This document shows, piece by piece, positions 30,535 through 39,313 of a stretch of 61,244 nucleotides of DNA. The stretch covers positions 1 to 61,244 of the forward strand of contig JAAQTN010000031.1 of assembly GCA_011742915.1 (NCBI GenBank). Direction: 5' to 3'. A model generated the notes under the pieces. That model saw nothing but the letters and a program-made list of their open reading frames with translations, was not told the origin of the DNA and made no database searches. The stretch is from Billgrantia desiderata. GTDB lineage: Bacteria; Pseudomonadota; Gammaproteobacteria; Pseudomonadales; Halomonadaceae. Position numbers and translations under genes: made by a program. Numbering within the stretch: the stretch's first letter is position 1; each line of letters begins with the position of its first letter.

Positions 30535-31597
30535 TCGCGGTGGCCGCGGCCTCGAGGTCGATGGCCGACATCTCGCTTTCGCCGGCGCCCTCGGGCGGGC
30601 TGAAGGCGAGGCGGCGGCTCTCGTCGTTGCAGGTTTGCCAACGCAGCGCAGTGGCCGAACGACGCGAGGGGTAGAAGCCGGCCGTGGGGCGGTTCAGGCA
30701 ACCGGCGATATGCAGCGGTCCGGTGGAGCCGGCGACGAACAGGTCGGCGGCGCTGAGCGCCAAGGCGAAGTCGGCGAGGCTCGTGCGCGGCGGCAGCACC
30801 TTGGCCTGCACCCCCGTGCCGCGCAGCGTCTCGCACAAGGCCTGTGCCGCCGGCGCTTCGCCGGGGCCGGCGGTCAGCACCCAGTGGGCGCGAATGCCGT
30901 CTGCGGCAAGCCGGGTATCGATGGCGGCGGCCAGCTGGGCGTACTGAGGCGAGGAGAGATTGACCGCCGAGCCGCCGCTGCCGGCGTGCAGGAACAGCCA
31001 CGGCCGCGACGGATCCAGCTCCAGCGTCTCGGCCATCGAGCCACGCTGGGCTGCCACGGTGTCGGGCGACAGCGGCCAGTACGGCGGCGTGGGGCGTGTC
31101 TCGGGCTGCCGGCCCTGGGCTGCCAGCAGCGCTTCGGCCAGCTCGACGTTGTAGAGATACTCCGGTTTGTCGGAGCGCGACCTGCGCTGAACGACGCGAT
31201 GATTGTAGAATAGCTGCGCCCACTTGGTGGCGGGCGCCACGCGGCAGGGGATGCCGGCTCGCCAGCCGAGCCAGCCGATACGCGGCGTGGAGTAGAGCGT
31301 GAGCATGGCGCAGAAGCGTTCGCTGCGCAGCCTTGCCAGAAGCTCGCGCTGCGCCTGTTTTCCGGCGCCGTCACCGGGATCGACGATGATCGCGTCGATC
31401 CATGGGCACAGCTCGGCCAGCGGCGCCGTATAGGCCGGCACCAGCACGCTGATCCGCGCTTGCGGGGCGGCGGCCTTGAGACAGGCCAGCGCCGGCCAGG
31501 CGAGCATGAAATCGCCGAGCTTGTCGTTGCGCACCACCAGGATGTGCGGCGGCCGATTCGCTGCGTGGCGAGCGGCCACGCGGGAAGAAGACGTCAT
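30488..31597 (-). CDS. GT9 heptosyltransferase-like glycosyltransferase
   Basis: 369 residues on the minus strand. GT9 N-terminus HILVVRNDKLGDFMLAWPAL, acceptor-side LYSTPRIGWLGWRAGIPCRV, and donor-site LFLHAGSGGSAVNLSS and AADLFVAGSTGPLHIAGCL. Closest in type to heptosyltransferase III/WaaQ-like enzymes of the core. Both ends abut plus-strand glycosyltransferase genes. Confidence 0.82.
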   Translation of the reverse strand: MTSSSRVAARHAANRPPHILVVRNDKLGDFMLAWPALACLKAAAPQARISVLVPAYTAPLAELCPWIDAIIVDPGDGAGKQAQRELLARLRSERFCAMLTLYSTPRIGWLGWRAGIPCRVAPATKWAQLFYNHRVVQRRSRSDKPEYLYNVELAEALLAAQGRQPETRPTPPYWPLSPDTVAAQRGSMAETLELDPSRPWLFLHAGSGGSAVNLSSPQYAQLAAAIDTRLAADGIRAHWVLTAGPGEAPAAQALCETLRGTGVQAKVLPPRTSLADFALALSAADLFVAGSTGPLHIAGCLNRPTAGFYPSRRSATALRWQTCNDESRRLAFSPPEGAGESEMSAIDLEAAATAISALVSRRAAETFAS

Positions 31598-31638
31598 CTG
31601 GGCTCCCGAGCCCCGGTTGACCGACGAAGGAGACAGCC

Positions 31639-32775
31639 TTGTCGCACAAGGTCATGCATATCTGCCTCTCGGATGGCTGGGGCGGACTCGAAATGTATCC
31701 TGCGCGGATTATACCCGAGCTGCAACGTCAGGGGTGGCAGGCCCATGGTCTGGCGCTGGCCGGCTCGCGGGTCGCCGAGAGTCTGGCGTCGACCGGAATC
31801 GCACCGCTGACGGTGCCCTCGCGCGGCCGGGCGCTGCTGCAGGTGGGGCACATACTGGGCTATCTGAAGCGTCACGGCATCGAGGTGCTGCACTGCCACA
31901 AGTCCAGCGACCTGCGCCTGGGGGCGCTGCTGGCGACCCTGCGGCCGACGCTAAAGCTGTTCTTCACCGATCACATGGGCGTGACCCGGCCGAAGAAGGA
32001 CCTGTACCATCGCTGGGCCTACGGGCGCGTCAGCCGGCTCTTCGCCATCAGCGAGGCCACCCGACGGCGCAACCTGGCGGCCTTTCCGCTGCCGCCGGAA
32101 CGCATCCGCCGGCTCTATCTGGGCATCGATCTGTCGCCCTACGCCCCGCAGCTGGATGAGCCGGCACGTGAGGTGCTGCGCCGCGAGCTGGGGGTCATGC
32201 CGGGTCAGGTGGCGATCGGCCTGCCCGGGCGGCTGACCGACGGCAAGGGCCATGAGGTGTGGCTGGAAGGACTGGCCTGTCTGGCCGAGCGCGCTCCCGA
32301 GCTGGACTGGCACGGCGTGCTGATTGGCGGCCTCTCGGCCCGAGAGGGCAGTGACGAACGTTACGTCTCGCACTTGCGCGCGCGGGTCCGGGACCTGAAG
32401 CTGGAGCAACGCGTGACCTTTGCCGGGTTTCGTCCTGACCTGCCGCGCCTGTTCGAGGCACTGGACATCGTCTGCGTGCCATCGCGTAATGAGGCCTTCG
32501 GCCTTACCGTGGTCGAGGCCATGGCCGCCGGCAAGGCCATCGTCGGTGCCGACAGCGGGGCGATTCCCGAGCTGCTCGAGGCCGACTGCGGGCGGCTTGC
32601 CGCAGCCGAGGAGCCGCGGGCCTGGGCCGACGCCATGGCGGAGCTCGGTCAGGACGCGGCCCTGCGCGAGCGCCTCGGCCGGGCGGCGAGGGCAAGAGCC
32701 GAGCGCCATTTCGGCGTGGCGGCGCATGTCGGAGCCCTGATTCGAGAATACGCCGGGAAGGAGCCAACATCATGA
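31639..32775 (+). CDS. GT4 glycosyltransferase (LPS core)
   Basis: 378 residues from TTG at 31639, preceded by aaggaga at good spacing; an ATG five codons later (MHICLSDGWGGLEMY) is the alternative. GT4/GT-B features: GGLEMYPARIIPELQRQGW, HCHKSSDLRLGALLA, IGLPGRLTDGKGHEVWLEGL, and the donor site NEAFGLTVVEAMAAGKAIVGADSGAIPELL with its E-x7-E. Probably adds a hexose to the core. Overlaps the next gene by four bases. Confidence 0.82.
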   Translation: MSHKVMHICLSDGWGGLEMYPARIIPELQRQGWQAHGLALAGSRVAESLASTGIAPLTVPSRGRALLQVGHILGYLKRHGIEVLHCHKSSDLRLGALLATLRPTLKLFFTDHMGVTRPKKDLYHRWAYGRVSRLFAISEATRRRNLAAFPLPPERIRRLYLGIDLSPYAPQLDEPAREVLRRELGVMPGQVAIGLPGRLTDGKGHEVWLEGLACLAERAPELDWHGVLIGGLSAREGSDERYVSHLRARVRDLKLEQRVTFAGFRPDLPRLFEALDIVCVPSRNEAFGLTVVEAMAAGKAIVGADSGAIPELLEADCGRLAAAEEPRAWADAMAELGQDAALRERLGRAARARAERHFGVAAHVGALIREYAGKEPTS

Positions 32776-33815
32776 AAGCCTGGATCGAAAAGGGCGGCTA
32801 TCTCAACAATCGCGGGCGCAAATGGTTGTCGCGGCTGCACGTGGAGCGGGTGCGCCGGATTCTGGTGATCCGTCAGTGCGCCTTCGGCGACATGATGGCG
32901 ACACGGCCGTTCCTGGTGGAGCTCCGGCGCCTGTTTCCCCAGGCGCACATCACCCTGAGCACGGTGAGCAAGTACCAGTACGCCGTGCCCGACGATCTGG
33001 TCGACGAGGTGCACGTGCTGGACTCCCGCGGTTCGCTGCGTGAGCAGTTGCACTCCTTGCGCCAGTACCGCGAGGTCGACGTGCTCTTCGATCTGGCCGA
33101 CACGGCCCGCTCGCGGCTGCAGACCCTGCTGACGTCGGCGCGGGTCAAGCTCGGCTTCCCCTACCGTAGCGGGCTCAACAAGCTGCTGTTCGACGTCGGC
33201 ATCCTGCGCTCGGACTTTCACTACGAGGCCGAGGTACTGCTCGACTTTCTCAAGATCATGGGACACAAGCCGCAGTACCCGCTGGAATTCGCCATGCCGC
33301 GCCATCAGCGCGCCCTGGCGAAACCGCGCATCGTCTACTTCCCCTATGCCGCCGTGGCGGAGAAGTCGTTGTCCCAGGAGTCATGGCGCCAGCTGATCGA
33401 GCAGGCGGCAACCGAATTTCCCGGCTACCGTCATGTGCTGCTCGAAGGTCACAAGGCCGAAGAGTCCGGCGACTTCCTCGCCGAAGTGGCGGCCCGTCAC
33501 GACAACGTAGAGATCAAGGGGCGCATGGACCTGGAGCGGCTGGCGCCATGGATGGCGGCGTCGAGCGTGCTGGTGTCGGGGGATACCGGTGTGCGCAACC
33601 TGGCACTGGCGACCCATACCCCGACGCTGGGCATCTTCTTCATGACCGTGCCGTTTCGCTACTGGCCGCGCTACGAGGATTGCCACGAGGCGGTGTTCCA
33701 TCGCGACGGCCAGGTGCCGGGCAAGATGGATATTCTGCAGGGGTTGGAAGAACTGCTCGAGCGTCTCTACCCCGAGCGTGGCAAGGCGCGTCAGCCGGCA
33801 TCGTCGGAGGCGTAG
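32772..33815 (+). CDS. GT9 glycosyltransferase (heptosyltransferase family)
   Basis: 347 residues, ATG overlapping the previous stop (ATGA). N-terminal basic segment, then RILVIRQCAFGDMMATRPFLVELRR, LDSRGSLREQL, GRMDLERLAPWMAASSVLVSGDTG and RNLALATHTPTLGIFF. It is a divergent GT9 member; the donor and acceptor cannot be told from sequence. Its last 25 bases overlap the end of the convergent kdkA. Confidence 0.8.
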   Translation: MKAWIEKGGYLNNRGRKWLSRLHVERVRRILVIRQCAFGDMMATRPFLVELRRLFPQAHITLSTVSKYQYAVPDDLVDEVHVLDSRGSLREQLHSLRQYREVDVLFDLADTARSRLQTLLTSARVKLGFPYRSGLNKLLFDVGILRSDFHYEAEVLLDFLKIMGHKPQYPLEFAMPRHQRALAKPRIVYFPYAAVAEKSLSQESWRQLIEQAATEFPGYRHVLLEGHKAEESGDFLAEVAARHDNVEIKGRMDLERLAPWMAASSVLVSGDTGVRNLALATHTPTLGIFFMTVPFRYWPRYEDCHEAVFHRDGQVPGKMDILQGLEELLERLYPERGKARQPASSEA

Positions 33816-34504
33816 CCGCGGCGAATGGCCGACATGGCCTCGGCGGGGGCGGCGAACTTGGCCAGCGAGCGGCCGAGACGCGCCAGATTGTCTTCCTGCC
33901 AGCCGCCGGGTGCGCGCAGCCGGCAGCGGTCGAGGTCGATCAGCCACACCTTGCCGGTACGATCTATCAGCAGATTGCGGGCGTTGAGGTCGACATGGTC
34001 GAGGCCCGCCGCGTGAAAGCGGCGGATGGTGGCGCCGACCCGTTCGAGCAGCGCCGGCTCGGCCTCGGCCAGGCATTCGGCCAGGGCCCCGGCGCCGGGG
34101 ATGCGCACGGTGATCAGGGCGGCCGTGTAGGTCGGCCCGGCGCGGGTGACGGCGGCGGCCACCGGTCGCGGTACCGGCAGCCCCAGTGCGTGAAGGTGGG
34201 CAGTGAGGCGCAGCTCGCGAAAGGCGCGAGTGCGCTCGAGTCCCGTCCATAGATAGCGGCTCTCGCTCAGCCTGGCGATCAGGCCGCCGCGACGATAGGG
34301 GCGCAGCACCCACTGCTCGCGCCCGGCATCGAGAAACAGGCTGCTGCCGCGCCCGGGGGCTTCGCCGAGCACGTTACCGGCGCGACGCCAATGCTCGGGG
34401 TCGAACAGCCGCGGGCCGATTTGTGGCGCCGGTTCGGCGTCACATACACTGTCCGCATCATATAGAATGAAGGTCTTTTCCGTCCGACACGTTGCCAACT
34501 GCAT
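33791..34504 (-). CDS. kdkA: 3-deoxy-D-manno-octulosonic acid kinase
   Basis: 237 residues from the ATG at 34504. Phosphorylates Kdo on the inner core. It follows the Haemophilus KdkA layout: TEKTFILYDADS, FDPEHWRRAGNV, GRGSSLFLDAG, LRPYRRGGLIARLSESRYLW, LPVPRPVAAAV, and the kinase core GLDHVDLNARNLLIDRTGKV with WLIDLDRCRLR (catalytic Asp and metal Asp). The start codon shares the tetranucleotide CATG with the start of the divergent GT9 gene, so each promoter must lie within the other gene. Confidence 0.88.
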   Translation of the reverse strand: MQLATCRTEKTFILYDADSVCDAEPAPQIGPRLFDPEHWRRAGNVLGEAPGRGSSLFLDAGREQWVLRPYRRGGLIARLSESRYLWTGLERTRAFRELRLTAHLHALGLPVPRPVAAAVTRAGPTYTAALITVRIPGAGALAECLAEAEPALLERVGATIRRFHAAGLDHVDLNARNLLIDRTGKVWLIDLDRCRLRAPGGWQEDNLARLGRSLAKFAAPAEAMSAIRRGYASDDAG

Positions 34505-35600
34505 GAAGCATCCTCTGCCCGCCCAACCGCGCCACATCGCCGTGCTGCGACTCTCCGCCCTCGGCGACGTCTGCAACCTGGTGCCCACCGTTCGCGCCTT
34601 GCAGCGCCAGTGGCCCGGCGTGCGCATCACCTGGATCATCGGCAAGGCGGAACACAGTTTACTGGCTGGTCTGTCGGGGGTCGAATTCGCGGTCTACGAC
34701 AAGGCCTCGGGGCTGGCCGGCATGCGCCGGCTGTGGCGTGAGCTGGCCGATGTACGCTTCGACGTGCTGCTGCACATGCAGCAGGCACTGCGGGCCAGCG
34801 TGCTCTCGCTGGGGCTGAAGGCCGACGTGAGGGTGGGCTACGACAAGGCGCGGGCCAAGGACGCCCAGCACTGGTTCACGCATCGTCAGCTGGCCCCCCA
34901 CCCCCGCGCCCACGTGCTGGAGTCGTTCCTCGACTTTGCCCGCCTGCTGGGGGTGGAGGATCTGTCGCTGGCATGGAACGTGCCGGTGCCCGAGTCGGCT
35001 CTCGAGGAAGCCGCAGCGCTGACCGGCAATGCCGCTTACCTGCTGACGAGCCCCTGCGCCAACCCGCGGCTGCGCAATTTCCGCAACTGGTCGGCGGAAG
35101 GCTATGCCGCCGTCATCGAACACGCCTGGGCCCAGTACGGCCTGAAGACGGTACTCACCGGCGGCGGCAGCACTCAGGAGCGCGAGATGGGCGAGCGTAT
35201 CGCCGCCCTCAGCCGGCCGGAAGCGGTGATCGACGCCATCGGCGCCACTTCGCTCAAGGGCCTGCTGGCGCTGATCGCCGGCGCCCGGGCGGTGATCGCT
35301 CCCGACTCCGGACCCGTGCACATGGCCAACGCCATGGGCACGCCGGTCGTAGGGTTGTTCGCCACCACCAACCCGGACCGCGCCGCGCCCTACCTGTGGC
35401 GTGAGTACGTGGTCAACCGCTACCCGGACGCGGTGCGCGCCTACATGCACCGCGAACCCGACGAGATCACCTGGGGCCAGCGCGTACGCCATCCCGACGC
35501 CATGGCACTGATCCGCGTCGACGACGTGGTCGAGCGGCTCGACGCGCTGCTGGCACGCCCCAACGACCGCAAGGAAGAGGAACGACCCGATGAAGCTTGA
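34503..35600 (+). CDS. GT9 heptosyltransferase-like glycosyltransferase
   Basis: 365 residues from the ATG at 34503; an in-frame ATG at 34467 inside kdkA is possible, and neither has a clear ribosome site. GT9: [79 protein letters not shown], and the donor site [26 protein letters not shown]. Resembles heptosyltransferase I (WaaC) in the N-terminal block, and a WaaC role is plausible because no other WaaC is in view. It overlaps hldE by 11 bases. Confidence 0.82.
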   Translation: MKHPLPAQPRHIAVLRLSALGDVCNLVPTVRALQRQWPGVRITWIIGKAEHSLLAGLSGVEFAVYDKASGLAGMRRLWRELADVRFDVLLHMQQALRASVLSLGLKADVRVGYDKARAKDAQHWFTHRQLAPHPRAHVLESFLDFARLLGVEDLSLAWNVPVPESALEEAAALTGNAAYLLTSPCANPRLRNFRNWSAEGYAAVIEHAWAQYGLKTVLTGGGSTQEREMGERIAALSRPEAVIDAIGATSLKGLLALIAGARAVIAPDSGPVHMANAMGTPVVGLFATTNPDRAAPYLWREYVVNRYPDAVRAYMHREPDEITWGQRVRHPDAMALIRVDDVVERLDALLARPNDRKEEERPDEA

Positions 35601-37020
35601 CCTGACCGCGCTGGAACAGGCGCACGTGCTGGTGGTGGGTGACGTGATGCTCGATCGCTACTGGCATGGTGGCACCTCACGCATCTCGCCGGAGGCGCCG
35701 GTGCCGGTGGTTCGGGTGGAAGAGTGCGAAGACCGGCCCGGCGGGGCGGCCAACGTGGCGCTCAACATCGCCTCGCTGGGGGCGCATGCCGCGCTCAGCG
35801 GCATGGTCGGCGACGACGACAACGCCCGCCGTCTGGTCGAGCGGCTGGACGCCGCCGGGGTCGACACCTACTTCCAGAGCAGCCCCGGCATCCCCACCAT
35901 CACCAAGCTGCGCGTGATGAGCCGCAATCAGCAGCTGATCCGGCTCGACTTCGAGGACGGCCTGGACGAACTCGACACCCGCGGCCTGCTGGCGCGGGTC
36001 GAGCAGGGGCTTTCCGACTGCGACTTGGTGATCCTCTCGGATTACGGCAAGGGTACGCTGAGCCGGGTCGAGGAACTGATCGCGCTGGTGCGCAGCGCGG
36101 GCAAGCGCGTATTGATCGATCCCAAGGGCAGCGACTTCACCAAGTATCGCGGTGCCAGCGTGATCACCCCCAACCTGGCCGAGTTCGAGGCAGTGGTGGG
36201 CCACTGTCGCGACGACGAGGAGCTGGCCGCCAAGGGCGCGGCGCTGTGCGCCCGCCTCGAGCTCGAGGCGTTGCTGATCACCCGCAGCGAGAAGGGCATG
36301 ACCCTGATTCGCGGCGACCACGAGCCGCTGCACCTGCCCACCCGCGCACGCGAGGTGTTCGACGTCACCGGCGCCGGCGATACCGTGATCGGCGTGCTGG
36401 GTTTGGCGCTGGCGGCCGGCCACGGCTTCCCCGAGGCGATGACCCTGGCCAACCTGGCCGCCGGGCTGGTGGTGGCCAAACCCGGTACCGCCACGCTCTC
36501 CATCGCCGAGCTCTACACCGCCGTGCACGGCGACAAGCTGGCCGAGTTCGGTGTCATCGAGGAAGCGGCGCTGGTCGAGGCGGTGCGTGCCGCTCAGATG
36601 CGCGGCGAGCGCGTGGTGATGACCAACGGCTGCTTCGACATCCTGCATGCCGGCCACGTGGCCTACCTGGAGCACGCCCGGCAGCTCGGCGACCGGCTGG
36701 TGGTGGCGGTCAACGACGACGCTTCCATCGGCCGGCTCAAGGGGCCCAAGCGGCCGATCAATCCGCTGGCCCGGCGCATGCAGGTGCTGGCCGGTCTCGG
36801 CGCGGTGGACTGGGTGGTACCGTTCAGCGAGGACACACCGCAGCGCCTGATCGAGGCGGTGCTGCCCGACGTGCTGGTCAAGGGCGGCGACTATCGCGTC
36901 GACGAGATCGCCGGCGGCGATGCGGTGCGTGCCGCCGGCGGTGAGGTGAAGGTGCTGGGCTTCGAGGACGGGGTTTCCACCACCGCCATGATCGCCACCA
37001 TTCTCGACCGCGAGAGCTGA
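35590..37020 (+). CDS. hldE: Bifunctional heptose-7-phosphate kinase / heptose-1-phosphate adenylyltransferase
   Basis: 476 residues (family norm 477). The N-terminal ribokinase-like domain (about 1-320) has [20 protein letters not shown] and the anion hole [14 protein letters not shown]; the C-terminal nucleotidyltransferase (about 340-476) has [20 protein letters not shown] and GPKRPINPL. It supplies steps one and three of ADP-heptose synthesis, flanking GmhB. Coupled on both sides: overlaps the GT9 gene upstream and waaA downstream. Confidence 0.97.
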   Translation: MKLDLTALEQAHVLVVGDVMLDRYWHGGTSRISPEAPVPVVRVEECEDRPGGAANVALNIASLGAHAALSGMVGDDDNARRLVERLDAAGVDTYFQSSPGIPTITKLRVMSRNQQLIRLDFEDGLDELDTRGLLARVEQGLSDCDLVILSDYGKGTLSRVEELIALVRSAGKRVLIDPKGSDFTKYRGASVITPNLAEFEAVVGHCRDDEELAAKGAALCARLELEALLITRSEKGMTLIRGDHEPLHLPTRAREVFDVTGAGDTVIGVLGLALAAGHGFPEAMTLANLAAGLVVAKPGTATLSIAELYTAVHGDKLAEFGVIEEAALVEAVRAAQMRGERVVMTNGCFDILHAGHVAYLEHARQLGDRLVVAVNDDASIGRLKGPKRPINPLARRMQVLAGLGAVDWVVPFSEDTPQRLIEAVLPDVLVKGGDYRVDEIAGGDAVRAAGGEVKVLGFEDGVSTTAMIATILDRES

Positions 37021-38321
37021 TGTCGGCGCCGCGACGCTGGCCGCGCTGGCTCTACTCGGCGGCGCTCTATCTGCTCGCTCCCCTCGTCTGGCGCAGGGTC
37101 TGGCGTGAGCATGCGTTCACCAACTCCCGTGCGGAGCGGCTCGGGCTGCGGCCCCCCTCTCCCGCCGGCCGGCCCTGGCTATGGCTGCACTGCGCCTCGG
37201 TGGGCGAGGTGCAGGCGGCTCGCCCGCTGATCGAGGCGCTGCTGGCACATTACCCCCGCCATCGGCTGCTGGTGACCACCATGACCGCCACCGGCGCCGA
37301 GCGGGTGCATGCCCTGATCGAGGCGCAACGCCGGGCCGGCGAGCCCGAGCGTCTCGCCCATCGCTTCGTGCCGCTGGACTATCCCGGTGCCGCCAAGCGT
37401 TTCGTCGCGCGTCTGCGCCCGGAGCTCGCCATCTTCTTCGAGACCGAGCTGTGGCCCAACCTGCTGGCGGCGTGCCGTCGTTGCGGCGTGCCCACGGCGG
37501 TGGTCAACGGACGTCTCTCGCCGCGCGCCTTTCGCGGCTATCGCCGCCTGCGGCCCTTGATGGCGGCGGCGCTGGCCCAGCTCGACTGGCTGGCCGCCAA
37601 GTCCCGCGGCGATGCCGAGCGCTTCCGCGCCCTGGGCATGCCCGCCACTCGCACCGACGTGGTGGGTTCGCTCAAGTACGACATCGCCGTGGACGATGCG
37701 GCGAGCGAGCAGAGCAAGCGACTGTGCACGCGGCTGGGCTCGCGCCCCGTGTGGGTGGCCGGTTCCACCCATCCCGGCGAGGACGAGCGGCTGCTCGAAG
37801 CGCACGCTCGCCTGCGCCAGTCCTACCCCGAAGCGCTGCTGATCCTGGTGCCGCGTCATCCGCAGCGCTTCGACACGGTGGCCGAGCTCTGTCGCGAGCG
37901 CGGCATGGGGCTGGCACGGCGTTCCCGCGGAGAGTGGCCCGACGCGCGTACCGCCGTCTATCTGGGCGACACCATGGGCGAGCTGCTGATGCTGTACGGT
38001 GCCGCCGACCTGGCCTTCGTCGGCGGCAGCCTGGTGCCGGTGGGCGGGCACAATCTGCTCGAGCCCGCCGCCATGGGCGTGCCGGTGCTGACCGGCCCGG
38101 AGCTGGCCAACTTCGCCGACGTGGCCGAGACGCTGCGTCAGGGCGGTGCGCTGGTGGAAGTGAGGGACAGCGCCATGCTGGCCGATACGCTGGTCACCCT
38201 GTTCCTCGACGAGGCCGAGCGTCATCGTCTGGCCGAGGCCGGCCTGGCGGTGGTGGCCGCCAATCGCGGCGCCCTGGCGCGCACCGTGGCCGGCCTGCAG
38301 CACCTGCTGCCAGGTGAGTAA
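37020..38321 (+). CDS. waaA: Kdo transferase WaaA
   Basis: 433 residues. Transfers Kdo from CMP-Kdo to lipid IVA at the inner face of the inner membrane. N-terminal anchor PRWLYSAALYLLAPLVWRR, then HCASVGEVQAARPLIEAL, LVTTMTATGAERV, FFETELWPNLL (catalytic Glu region) and GGSLVPVGGHNLLEPAAMGVPV. Its start overlaps the hldE stop. Last gene of the core block. Confidence 0.96.
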   Translation: MSAPRRWPRWLYSAALYLLAPLVWRRVWREHAFTNSRAERLGLRPPSPAGRPWLWLHCASVGEVQAARPLIEALLAHYPRHRLLVTTMTATGAERVHALIEAQRRAGEPERLAHRFVPLDYPGAAKRFVARLRPELAIFFETELWPNLLAACRRCGVPTAVVNGRLSPRAFRGYRRLRPLMAAALAQLDWLAAKSRGDAERFRALGMPATRTDVVGSLKYDIAVDDAASEQSKRLCTRLGSRPVWVAGSTHPGEDERLLEAHARLRQSYPEALLILVPRHPQRFDTVAELCRERGMGLARRSRGEWPDARTAVYLGDTMGELLMLYGAADLAFVGGSLVPVGGHNLLEPAAMGVPVLTGPELANFADVAETLRQGGALVEVRDSAMLADTLVTLFLDEAERHRLAEAGLAVVAANRGALARTVAGLQHLLPGE

Positions 38322-38327
38322 CGCAAG

Positions 38328-38466
38328 GCTCTGTCTGAAAAGTCGGCGAGCGAAGGCCAGACTAGGCAAAAATCAGCGAAAAGACGGAGTTTACGCGGTG
38401 TAAATGAGTACTTTGAGCTGATTTTTAACGCCGTATGGCCAAGCGCAGACAGTTTTCAGGCATAGC
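38328..38466. repeat. MITE-like inverted-repeat element
   Basis: 139 bases with 14-bp terminal inverted repeats (GCTCTGTCTGAAAA / reverse complement of TTTTCAGGCATAGC, two mismatches). Inner arms also pair: GGCCAGAC with GTATGGCC, and AAAAATCAGC with GCTGATTTTT. The centre is near-palindromic (TTTACGCGGTGTAAA). The whole unit can fold into one long hairpin and has no coding capacity, so it looks like a miniature mobile element or an interspersed repeat. It fills the waaA-rpiA gap and could also end both convergent transcripts. Confidence 0.7.
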
Positions 38467-38471
38467 CTACG

Positions 38472-39146
38472 TCAGGCTGGGGTCATCCGCTCCACCCCCT
38501 GCTCGGTGCCCAGCAGCAGCACGTCGGCGCCACGGGCGGCGAACAGGCCGTTGGTCACCACGCCGACGATGGCGTTGATGCGAGCCTCCATGGCCACCGG
38601 GTCGTCGATCATGAACTCGAAGCAATCGAGGATCTGATTGCTGTTGTCGGTGACCACGCCTTCGCGATAGACCGGGTCGGCCCCCAGCTTGACCAGCTCG
38701 CGAGCGACGTAGGAGCGGGCCATCGGAATCACCTCCACCGGCAGCGGGAAGGCACCCAGGCGCTCGACCCGCTTCGAGCCGTCGGCGATGCAGATGAAGC
38801 GCTCGGCGCAGGCGGCCACGATCTTCTCGCGGGTGAGCGCCGCGCCGCCGCCCTTGATCATGTGCAAGTGAGCGTTCACTTCGTCTGCGCCGTCGATGTA
38901 GAAAGGCACCGTGCCCACGCTGTTGAGCTCGAACACCTCGATGCCGTGGTCGCGCAGGCGCTTGGCGCTGGCCTCCGAGCTGGCCACGGCGCCCTTGAAG
39001 TCGTCACGCAGCCGCGCCAGGCGGTCGATGAACAGGTTGGCGGTGGAGCCGGTGCCGATGCCGAGAATGGTGTCGCGCTCGAGCCACGGTTCGATTTCGG
39101 CGATGGCGGCGGCGGCCACGGCGTCCTTCAGTTCGTCCTGGGTCAT
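38472..39146 (-). CDS. rpiA: Ribose-5-phosphate isomerase A
   Basis: 224 residues from the ATG at 39146. Interconverts ribose 5-phosphate and ribulose 5-phosphate. Motifs [15 protein letters not shown] (phosphate loop), [26 protein letters not shown] (active-site Asp, Lys and Glu) and [11 protein letters not shown]. Divergent from ilvA, the usual neighbour in gammaproteobacteria. Confidence 0.96.
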   Translation of the reverse strand: MTQDELKDAVAAAAIAEIEPWLERDTILGIGTGSTANLFIDRLARLRDDFKGAVASSEASAKRLRDHGIEVFELNSVGTVPFYIDGADEVNAHLHMIKGGGAALTREKIVAACAERFICIADGSKRVERLGAFPLPVEVIPMARSYVARELVKLGADPVYREGVVTDNSNQILDCFEFMIDDPVAMEARINAIVGVVTNGLFAARGADVLLLGTEQGVERMTPA

Positions 39147-39313
39147 GTCTTGCTCGTATCTGTGGATGGCGGGTGCCGCGCCATTATAGGCCACGTTGCG
39201 CTTCCTGCCGACGCGTTCGCTGGACGGCGAGGCGCCGAGAATGCTACCTATAGGGGTTCTCTGCAGTGCAGCACAGGCTGCCGCCCCTCTGCGCCACCCT
39301 TGGAAACGTCAGG

